Assembly (NCBI GenBank): GCA_052144935.1
Contig: JBKQPR010000233.1
Coordinates: 1 to 64,000 of the forward strand
DNA: 64,000 nt
Source: JOPF133 sp052144935
GTDB taxonomy: Bacteria > Acidobacteriota > Terriglobia > Bryobacterales > Bryobacteraceae
Direction of reading: 5' to 3'
Shown here: positions 58,451-64,000 of the stretch, one piece after another
Numbering within the stretch: the stretch's first letter is position 1
Layout of the letters: the number at the start of each line of letters is the position of its first letter
The notes under the pieces: generated by a model
The model's database searches: none
What the model was told of the DNA's origin: nothing
The model's input: only the letters and a program-made list of their open reading frames with translations
Made by a program: the position numbers and the translations under genes

Positions 58451-58577
58451 GCGCGCCCGCTGCCGCCCCGCCCGCCCGCGCGGTTTTTGGAGGGCGCCCC
58501 CCCCGTTTGAGCGGTCCCTGTCGATTTTGCAAACCCTGTACAAATCAGCGACATAATCGAGGGACGGCGTCATTACA

Positions 58578-59087
58578 ATGGAAAACGTGCCAGCCACCGG
58601 AGCGACCACCCGCCGCAATTTCTACGTTGCCGCCATCTATGGAATCTGGGCTGCCATGGCCGCCGCGCTGGGCATCCCCGCGTTCATTTACCTGGTGTTC
58701 CCGCCCCGCCTCCCTAAAGAAAACGAGTGGGTTGAAGTAGGCGATATCACCCGCCTGGAGCCCAACTCCCCGGTGGAGATGGTTTTCCGGCGCACCCGCG
58801 TGGACGGCTGGAAAATCATGAGCGAGAAAAGCACCGCGTGGGTCGTGAAATCTCCGGATAGCCAAGTGGTGGCCTTCGGCCCGCAATGTACCCACCTGGG
58901 CTGCGCGTATCACTGGGACGAATCCAAGAACGAGTTTCTCTGCCCCTGCCACACCTCCCTTTTTTCACTCAGCGGCAAGGTGCTGTCCGGCCCCGCGCCC
59001 CGTCCGCTGGATCGTTACGAAACCAAAATCGAGGGCGCCAAACTCCTGCTCGGCCGGTTGCGCCAGCCCCCGGAGCAGCCCGCATGA
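58578..59087 (+). CDS. Rieske iron-sulfur protein of a bc complex
   Basis: This 169-residue protein carries a membrane anchor (NFYVAAIYGIWAAMAAALGI) and the Rieske [2Fe-2S] site: C104-T-H106-L-G-C109 and C122-P-C124-H125, with the two disulfide-forming cysteines C109 and C124. The Thr-Arg-Arg before the anchor suggests twin-arginine export. It starts a two-gene unit with the cytochrome b/c fusion, whose ATG overlaps its stop (ATGA). Together they oxidise quinol and reduce a c-type cytochrome. The end is short and charged. Confidence 0.93.
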   Translation: MENVPATGATTRRNFYVAAIYGIWAAMAAALGIPAFIYLVFPPRLPKENEWVEVGDITRLEPNSPVEMVFRRTRVDGWKIMSEKSTAWVVKSPDSQVVAFGPQCTHLGCAYHWDESKNEFLCPCHTSLFSLSGKVLSGPAPRPLDRYETKIEGAKLLLGRLRQPPEQPA

Positions 59088-60721
59088 GGCGCCGCTGGGC
59101 GAGCTTCAACGATTGGCTGGATCACCGCACCGGCATCCATACGGCGGCGCGCAATTTTCTCTACGAGGAGATCCCCGCGTCCAGCGGCTGGCGGCAGGTG
59201 TTCGGCAGCGTCGCCGTTTTCCTGTTCTTCACCCAGGCCTTCACCGGCGTGCTGTTGGCGTTCAATTATGCGCCCACCCCCGGCGACGCCTACAACAGCC
59301 TGCGCTATATCCTCACCGAACTCACCGCCGGACGCCTCATCCGCGGCCTCCATCACTGGGGCGCCAGCATGATGATCGTCACGGTAGTGCTGCACATGGT
59401 TCAGGTTTTCCTTTTCGGCGCCTACAAGAAGCCTCGCGAAGCCACCTGGATGGTAGGCGTCGTGCTGCTCCTCATGACCTTGGCCTACGGACTCACCGGC
59501 TACCTCCTTCCCTGGGATAACCGCGCCTATTGGGGCACGGTGGTCACGACTCAGATTGCCGGACAGACCCCCCTCGCCGGACCGTATCTCACGCGCCTTC
59601 TGGGCGGGGGAGGCGCCGTCGGCGTAGTCACCTTCGCGCGTTTTTATGGCATGCACGTATTGCTGCTGCCGGTCGGCACGATCCTGACGATCGCGGTCCA
59701 CGTCTACCTGGTGCGTAAGCACGGCGTTGCGCCCGTGCCCGGCGATGAGATCCTTCCGAAAAAGCAGTTCTACCCGGTCCAGGTCTTCAAAGATACGGTT
59801 GCCATCTTTATTGCCTTTGCCATCCTGTTTACTCTGGCCGTGGCTGCCCGGGTTCCCCTCGAGCAACTGGCCGATCCTACCGACACTACCTACACCCCGC
59901 GTCCGGAGTGGTACTTCCTGTTTCTGTTCCAGACTCTGAAACTGCTCACCGGGCCGCTCGAAATCGTCGGCAGCGTGGTGTTGCCCGGTCTCGCCGTCCT
60001 GGCGCTCATCCTCATTCCTTTCATCGACCGCGGCCAGATGGTGAAAGTCGCCCGCCGTACGGTGGCCATTGGACTGGTGGCTTTGGCCGCCATCGGCTGG
60101 AGCGGCCTTACCGCCGCCGCCGTGATGTCCACGCCGCCGCCCGCCGGCATGGCCGAAATCGACTACTCCGCGCCCACCGACTGGATGCAGCTTTCCGCCG
60201 AAGAGATGGCCGGCATCGCCTACTTCCGCCAGGAAAACTGCATCAGTTGCCACGTGATCGGCGCGCACGGATCGGCGATCGGCCCCGACCTCACGCAGAC
60301 CGCCATCCACAAGGACGCCGCCTGGATGATCCAGCATTTCAAGCGACCCTCCGCCATGCGGCCCGGCTCTTCCATGCCGCCCATCCAACTCAGCGACGCC
60401 CAATTGAATTCGCTGGCCGCGTTTCTGTTGAAGCTCAACTCCAGCAATGCCTCCGCGCTCGACAACGCGCCCGAGTTCGCCACCCAGGGCGCGCTGGTCT
60501 ACCAGCAGAACCATTGCGGGACCTGTCATCAGGTGAATGGCGTCGGCGTGAAGTTCGGCCCTACTTTGAATGGCCTGGCCAAGCGCCGCGCCACGAGTTG
60601 GGTGGAAGAGCACTTCGCCGATCCACCGAAGCTGGTTCCGGATTCCATGATGCCGCCCTTTAAGTTCACGCCCAAAGATCTGAATAATCTGACCACCTAC
60701 CTGATGTCGCTGCCGGAGTAG
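59084..60721 (+). CDS. Fused cytochrome b / dihaem cytochrome c of a bc complex
   Basis: This 545-residue protein is a full cytochrome b with two haem c domains added. The b part has four helices with paired His ligands (GLHHWGASMMIVTVVLHMVQ and FYGMHVLLLPVGTILTIAVH), TGYLLPWDNRAYWGTVV and the quinol-site motif PEWYFLFLFQTLKLLTGPLE. The c part has CISCH (C386) and CGTCH (C478), each followed by a Met-rich segment (SSMPPIQLS and SMMPPFKFT). With the Rieske protein this makes a complete quinol oxidase module in two genes, so no separate cytochrome c1 is needed. Only the third-subunit-type part is fused, as in some b6f-like complexes. Confidence 0.92.
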   Translation: MRRRWASFNDWLDHRTGIHTAARNFLYEEIPASSGWRQVFGSVAVFLFFTQAFTGVLLAFNYAPTPGDAYNSLRYILTELTAGRLIRGLHHWGASMMIVTVVLHMVQVFLFGAYKKPREATWMVGVVLLLMTLAYGLTGYLLPWDNRAYWGTVVTTQIAGQTPLAGPYLTRLLGGGGAVGVVTFARFYGMHVLLLPVGTILTIAVHVYLVRKHGVAPVPGDEILPKKQFYPVQVFKDTVAIFIAFAILFTLAVAARVPLEQLADPTDTTYTPRPEWYFLFLFQTLKLLTGPLEIVGSVVLPGLAVLALILIPFIDRGQMVKVARRTVAIGLVALAAIGWSGLTAAAVMSTPPPAGMAEIDYSAPTDWMQLSAEEMAGIAYFRQENCISCHVIGAHGSAIGPDLTQTAIHKDAAWMIQHFKRPSAMRPGSSMPPIQLSDAQLNSLAAFLLKLNSSNASALDNAPEFATQGALVYQQNHCGTCHQVNGVGVKFGPTLNGLAKRRATSWVEEHFADPPKLVPDSMMPPFKFTPKDLNNLTTYLMSLPE

Positions 60722-60729
60722 GCGGGAAG

Positions 60730-60751
60730 CCGGTACGGAGTACCGGTTTTT
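60730..60751 (+). terminator. Rho-independent terminator after the bc genes
   Basis: CCGGTAC-GGA-GTACCGG followed by TTTTT. The stem is 7 bp and perfect with a 3-base loop. Confidence 0.75.
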
Positions 60752-60787
60752 AGCCGAGAATTACCGAGAATCAGCAACTTACGAGGT

Positions 60788-60809
60788 GAAAAACGGGTAC
60801 AAGTACCGG
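60788..60809 (-). terminator. Rho-independent terminator of the sigma-28 gene
   Basis: On the minus strand CCGGTAC-TT-GTACCCG is followed by TTTTT. It has one mismatch in a 7-bp stem and lies 39 bases after the sigma gene's stop. With the plus-strand terminator at 60730 it closes two convergent units. Confidence 0.65.
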
Positions 60810-60847
60810 TTTGCGGCTCGGTTTCTGGGTTCTCGAAAGTGCGGGTA

Positions 60848-61606
60848 TCACAACGCCTCCGCCGAGCGAATTCCGGCCGATTCCAGAACCGTCGCCATCT
60901 TTTTCAGCGCGGTCTTGTGGATCTGCGAAACGCGGCTTTCATTGACTCCCAGCATATCGCCAATCTCCCGCATCGTGAGGTCGTTGGTGTAGTAGAGAAA
61001 CACCACCCGCTGGTAGCGTTCCGGCAGGCTCCCGATGGCCCGCTCGATTGTGACTTTCAGTTGTTGACGCTCCGCCATCCGGTCGGGACGAAAATCGCTT
61101 CTTTCCGGCGGCTCCTGCCGGTCCGGGTCCTGATCCGTGTGCGCAGAAACCGAGACCGGGCCCACGGTATGCAGTTCCAACAGCATCTGCCGCCAGCGAG
61201 GCACGCTGACGCCCATCTCCTCGGCGACTTCCTGCTCTGCCGGCATGCGGCCCAGCCTGGCGGTCAAATTGCGAGTTGCCGACTCCACCCGCTTCTGCCG
61301 TCGGCGGGCGTCCCGGGAGGCCCAATCGAGCTGCCGCAAGCTGTCCAGAATGGCGCCTTTGATGCGATGCTTGGCATAAGCCTGAAACACCACGTTCTTG
61401 CCGATATCGTATTTGTCCACCGCATCGAAGAGGCCCAGCACACCGGCATGCACCAGGTCTTCCAGATCCACGTGCACGGGCAGGCCCTCGTGTACCCGAA
61501 TAGCGATGGCTTTAACCAAAGACAGGTGTTCCAGCACAATCTGGTTGCGGTCCTCGCGCGAAATCCTCGCCGGCCTTTTGCGTATAGACACACTTGGCAC
61601 GCCCAT
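60848..61606 (-). CDS. FliA/WhiG-type alternative sigma factor (sigma-28 group)
   Basis: This 252-residue sigma factor has region 2 with LVKAIAIRVHEGLPVHVDLE, DLVHAGVLGLFDAVDKYD and FQAYAKHRIKGAILDSLRQL, then DWASRDARRR. Region 3 reads LGRMPAEQEVAEEMGVSVPR, and region 4 ends with YYTNDLTMREIGDMLGVNES, RVSQIHKTALKKM. The pattern is that of the FliA/WhiG group, which directs flagellar or developmental genes. No flagellar genes are in this window. A good sigma-54 promoter lies 60 bases upstream of the start, and a long palindrome lies further up, so this sigma factor is probably controlled by an enhancer-binding protein. It is transcribed alone. Confidence 0.9.
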   Translation of the reverse strand: MGVPSVSIRKRPARISREDRNQIVLEHLSLVKAIAIRVHEGLPVHVDLEDLVHAGVLGLFDAVDKYDIGKNVVFQAYAKHRIKGAILDSLRQLDWASRDARRRQKRVESATRNLTARLGRMPAEQEVAEEMGVSVPRWRQMLLELHTVGPVSVSAHTDQDPDRQEPPERSDFRPDRMAERQQLKVTIERAIGSLPERYQRVVFLYYTNDLTMREIGDMLGVNESRVSQIHKTALKKMATVLESAGIRSAEAL

Positions 61607-61667
61607 CGTTTTTCCATCCTGTTTTCAGAAGCTTTAGCTGCTTGGCTTAAGCAGTTGCGCTTAAGAT

Positions 61668-61683
61668 TGCAACCTTAGTTCCG
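61668..61683 (-). promoter_or_regulatory. Sigma-54 promoter of the FliA-type sigma gene
   Basis: The minus strand reads CGGAAC-TAAGG-TTGCA with the essential GG and GC and correct spacing, matching the -12 half exactly and four of six in the -24 half. The start of transcription would be near 61657 and the leader about 50 bases. Confidence 0.6.
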
Positions 61684-61746
61684 CGTGCGAAATGAGCTAA
61701 GTCACGTATTATCAGTAAGCTATTTCCCTTGCCCCCGTTTCAATCC

Positions 61747-61773
61747 GGAACGCGTTTCAATTTGAAACGTTCC
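61747..61773. promoter_or_regulatory. Palindromic upstream activator site
   Basis: CGTTTCAA-T-TTGAAACG is a perfect palindrome at 61753-61769, with GGAAC / GTTCC arms just outside it. It is 64-90 bases upstream of the sigma-54 promoter, a typical place for an NtrC-family dimer or hexamer site. Confidence 0.65.
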
Positions 61774-61830
61774 GCGTTCCGATGTGACGCACGAGCCTTT
61801 GTCTTGCGAGGGCATAGGAGGCCGGCGCAG

Positions 61831-61995
61831 TATCCGCGAGCGGGTCGGCTTCCAGGCGCGCGGCGAATTCACCAACGCCTTCAACATGGTGAACCTGGGC
61901 AACCCCACCGGCACGCTGAGCTCTTCGCTATCGGCCAGATCCGCACCGCCTCTGCGATGCGCCAGGTCCAGATCGGGCTGCGGCTGACCTTCTGA
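61831..61995 (+). pseudogene. C-terminal remnant of a TonB-dependent receptor (Oar-like)
   Basis: The frame at 61831 gives RERVGFQARGEFTNAFNMVN and LGNPTGTLSSSL; after a one-base shift the other frame gives IGQIRTASAMRQVQIGLRL and then Thr-Phe-stop. This is the conserved last beta-strand region of the large acidobacterial TonB-dependent, carboxypeptidase-regulatory receptors: a final Phe and the pattern R-Q-x-Q-x-G-L-R-L-x-F. Only the last 55 residues remain and they are frameshifted. The rest of the gene is absent, so this is a deletion relic. Confidence 0.75.
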
Positions 61996-61997
61996 GG

Positions 61998-62089
61998 GAC
62001 CGCTCCCTGACGGTCGCGGCTCTGAGGGCTTTCAGAGCCGCGAACGTCAGAGAGCGGTCAGCTTTCAGCACTTCGGGTTAGCTGACCGC
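61998..62089. repeat. Nested long palindromes
   Basis: The large palindrome 61998-62059 has arms GACCGCTC...CTGACG...CGCGGCTCTGA and their reverse complements around GGGCTT. It is followed without a gap by a second one: GCGGTCAGCT at 62054-62063 and AGCTGACCGC at 62080-62089. The shared GCGGTC lets two alternative hairpins form. No T tract follows. They sit just upstream of the kinase gene. Confidence 0.85.
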
Positions 62090-62133
62090 TGGCCGCCGAC
62101 CGCGTCGTTTGCGGCACAATCATTCGACAACGC

Positions 62134-64000
62134 ATGACGATCTCTTCCGGAAGCCTCTTGGGTCCCTACGAGATCCTGGCGCCGCTCGGCGAAGGCGGCA
62201 TGGGCCAGGTGTACAAGGCCCGCGACACGCGGCTGAATCGCTATGTGGCCATCAAGGTTCTGCCCGACCGGTTTGCCAACGATGCGGCGCGCGAGCGGTT
62301 TCAGCGGGAAGCCCGTGCGGCCTCCGCGCTCAGCCATCCCAACATTTGCGCCATCTACGACGTGGGCGCCACCGACGGCCAGCCCTACCTGGTGATGGAG
62401 CTGTTGGAAGGCCAGACCCTTCGCGACCGCATCCACGGGAATCCGCTGGAGATGGAAACGCTGCTGGCGCTCAGCATCCAGATCGCCGACGCGCTGGATG
62501 CCGCGCACTCCAAGGGCATCATTCATCGCGACATCAAGTCGGCCAACATTTTCGTGACGGCGCGCGGGCACGCCAAAGTGCTGGATTTCGGCCTGGCCAA
62601 GCAGGGCGAGCCGGTGGTTTCCGGCGGCGACAGCGCCACTTTGACGCAGGAGATCCTCACTACTCCGGGGACGACGCTGGGGACGGTAGCCTATATGTCG
62701 CCGGAACAGGCGCGCGGGCAGGCCGTGGATGCGCGGACCGATTTGTGGTCCTTCGGGGTGGTGCTCTACGAGATGGCCACCGGGAAGCTGCCCTTCGACG
62801 GGGCCACCAACGCGGCGATCTTCGAAGGCTTGCTGACGAAACCTCCCGTGCCGGTGCGCGAAAGGAATCCCAAGGCGCCCGCCGAGCTGGAGCGCGTAAT
62901 CTACAAGGCGCTGGAAAAGGACCGCGAGATGCGCCACCAGTCGGCGGCGGACCTGCGGGCCGATCTCAAGCGCGTGGAGCGCGAAATCAGCTCAGGCCGT
63001 GTGGCCGTTCCGTCTGCGCCGGCCGCGGAGGGCGCCTCCGTGGCCTCCCCGCCGGCGGCTGCGGCGGCTCCGGCGAAGACCCGCTTGGGCAGGTACGCCG
63101 TTGCAGCCGTGGCTGCGCTGGCGCTGATCGCGGCGGGAGTTTTCTGGTGGCAGAAGAGCCGCCGCCCTCCGCTCACCGATCGGGACGTGGTGGTGATGGC
63201 GGATTTCGCCAACACCACCGGAGACGCGGTTTTCGACGGCGCTCTGCGGCAGGCGCTGGCCATCCAGCTCGAGCAGTCGCCGTTCCTGAAAATCATGGAC
63301 GACCGGGAAGTGCGGAATGGGCTACAGTTCATGGGCCGCTCGCCGGACGAACGGGTGACCAGCCAGATCGCCCGCGAGATCTGCGAGCGCGCGGGAGACA
63401 GAGCCACCATCGCCGGCTCCATCGGCAGCCTGGGCAAGGCCTACGTGATCGCGCTGGAGGCCACCAACTGCCATACGGGCGAGACCCTGGCGCGCGAGCA
63501 GGCCGAAGCCGCCACGAAGGAGGAAGTGCTGAAGGCCGTAGCCACCGCCGCCAACAACCTGCGGGCCAAGCTGGGCGAATCGCTGGCCTCCATCCAGAAA
63601 CTCAACTACTTCTTCCAGCAGGCCACCACCTCCTCACTGGAAGCCTTCCAGGCTTACGGGCTGGGCGAAGACCAGAAGAGCCAGGGTCATTGGCTGGCTT
63701 CCATTCCACAGTATCAGCGCGCCGTGGAGCTGGATCCTAACTTCGCCATCGCCTACGCGCACATGGCCATCGAGTTCACCAACCTCGGCGAAAGGGAGCG
63801 GGGGGTCGAGTTCACCAGGAAGGCATTCTCCCTGATTGACCGCGTCACCGAGCACGAAAGGCTATACATTTCCAGCCAGTATTACAGCGTCGTGACCGGC
63901 GACCTGGACAAGACCATCGAAGCGTACCAGGCATACGCCCAAGCCTATCCGCGCGATGCAACCCCGCACACCAATCTGGGAGTTTACTACGCGAACGCCG
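62134..64000 (+). CDS. Ser/Thr protein kinase with TPR-like extracytoplasmic domain, partial at right edge
   Basis: The reading frame from ATG at 62134 runs off the window (at least 622 residues). Residues 1-275 are a Hanks-type kinase: glycine loop LGEGGMGQVY (18-27), K41, catalytic HRDIKSAN (131-138), D151-F-G, and the activation-end GTVAYMSPEQARG. A short Pro/Ala linker leads to one membrane helix (RYAVAAVAALALIAAGVFWW). The extracytoplasmic domain starts VVVMADFANTTGDAVFDGAL, the usual acidobacterial opening before TPR repeats, and has EAFQAYGLGEDQKSQGHWLA and AYAHMAIEFTNLGERERGVE. The class usually transduces external signals by phosphorylating response proteins. The nested palindromes upstream may regulate it. 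Confidence 0.93.
   Translation, partial: MTISSGSLLGPYEILAPLGEGGMGQVYKARDTRLNRYVAIKVLPDRFANDAARERFQREARAASALSHPNICAIYDVGATDGQPYLVMELLEGQTLRDRIHGNPLEMETLLALSIQIADALDAAHSKGIIHRDIKSANIFVTARGHAKVLDFGLAKQGEPVVSGGDSATLTQEILTTPGTTLGTVAYMSPEQARGQAVDARTDLWSFGVVLYEMATGKLPFDGATNAAIFEGLLTKPPVPVRERNPKAPAELERVIYKALEKDREMRHQSAADLRADLKRVEREISSGRVAVPSAPAAEGASVASPPAAAAAPAKTRLGRYAVAAVAALALIAAGVFWWQKSRRPPLTDRDVVVMADFANTTGDAVFDGALRQALAIQLEQSPFLKIMDDREVRNGLQFMGRSPDERVTSQIAREICERAGDRATIAGSIGSLGKAYVIALEATNCHTGETLAREQAEAATKEEVLKAVATAANNLRAKLGESLASIQKLNYFFQQATTSSLEAFQAYGLGEDQKSQGHWLASIPQYQRAVELDPNFAIAYAHMAIEFTNLGERERGVEFTRKAFSLIDRVTEHERLYISSQYYSVVTGDLDKTIEAYQAYAQAYPRDATPHTNLGVYYANA

Noticed and set aside
61729..61995. 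A small plus-strand gene of about 88 codons
   Set aside because: Only its end has recognisable sequence, which belongs to a frameshifted TonB-receptor remnant.

Overview
This is a GC-rich, gene-dense bacterial chromosome segment. It most likely comes from an acidobacterium of the Solibacter/Bryobacter type. The evidence is the company of families: two orphan MacB/FtsX-like permeases of the acidobacterial 'ADOP' kind, a TIGR03435-type soil protein, two tandem VWFA-related acidobacterial proteins, a broken DUF4214-tailed protein, a Ser/Thr kinase with C-terminal repeats and a TonB-receptor tail remnant. kdsA and kdsB imply a KDO-containing outer membrane. No rRNA, tRNA, intact insertion sequence or prophage was seen.

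Layout. 0-1 kb: a broken DUF1828-like gene and a MazF/antitoxin pair. 1.1-3.7 kb: a two-gene AmmeMemoRadiSam operon in which the Memo and AMMECR1 domains are fused. 3.9-9.2 kb: a TPR membrane glycosyltransferase, a cysteine desulfurase-mnmA sulfur-relay operon, and a divergent SAM-hydrolase-type enzyme. 9.2-12 kb: decayed DNA (broken DUF433/DUF5615 toxin pair, group II intron 3' remnant) around a SprT-like metallopeptidase. 12-14.5 kb: ADOP permease. 14.4-19.8 kb (minus): an overlapping six-gene ECF sigma / anti-sigma / envelope-sensor operon. 19.8-23.3 kb: flippase-like protein, nrdR, rpoD. 23.4-25.7 kb: a periplasmic sorbosone-dehydrogenase-like propeller, a seven-haem cytochrome with an unusual start, and a tiny membrane protein behind a good sigma-54 promoter. 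26-34.8 kb: glycosyltransferases, TPR and hypothetical proteins, a phosphotransferase and a TIGR03435 protein. 35.0-35.3 kb: a five-repeat CRISPR-like array without cas genes. 35.4-46 kb: TolB-like propeller, pseudogenes, two SDRs, an HNH module and a GT-C enzyme. 46-48 kb: VWA pair. 48-51.6 kb: kdsB-pyrG-kdsA. 51.8-58 kb: methyltransferase, Ycf46-like AAA+ ATPase, GNAT, second ADOP. 58-60.7 kb: type IV pilin and a compact two-gene bc complex. 60.8-64 kb: FliA/WhiG-type sigma factor with a sigma-54 promoter and palindromic upstream site, a TonB-receptor remnant, nested palindromes, and a Ser/Thr kinase running off the right edge.

The most notable features not tied to single genes are: (1) an 18-bp GC-rich motif, consensus GGGGYGCCCNCTGGGCCC, present about eleven times on both strands, mostly in protein linkers, tails and spacers; (2) the orphan CRISPR-like array; (3) sigma-54 control signals; (4) -10 boxes placed so that three GTG-start genes would be leaderless; (5) in-frame microsatellite growth inside conserved enzymes, including a KEPGP-repeat tail on CTP synthase. 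Family assignments rest on recognition of sequence patterns; no database search was possible.
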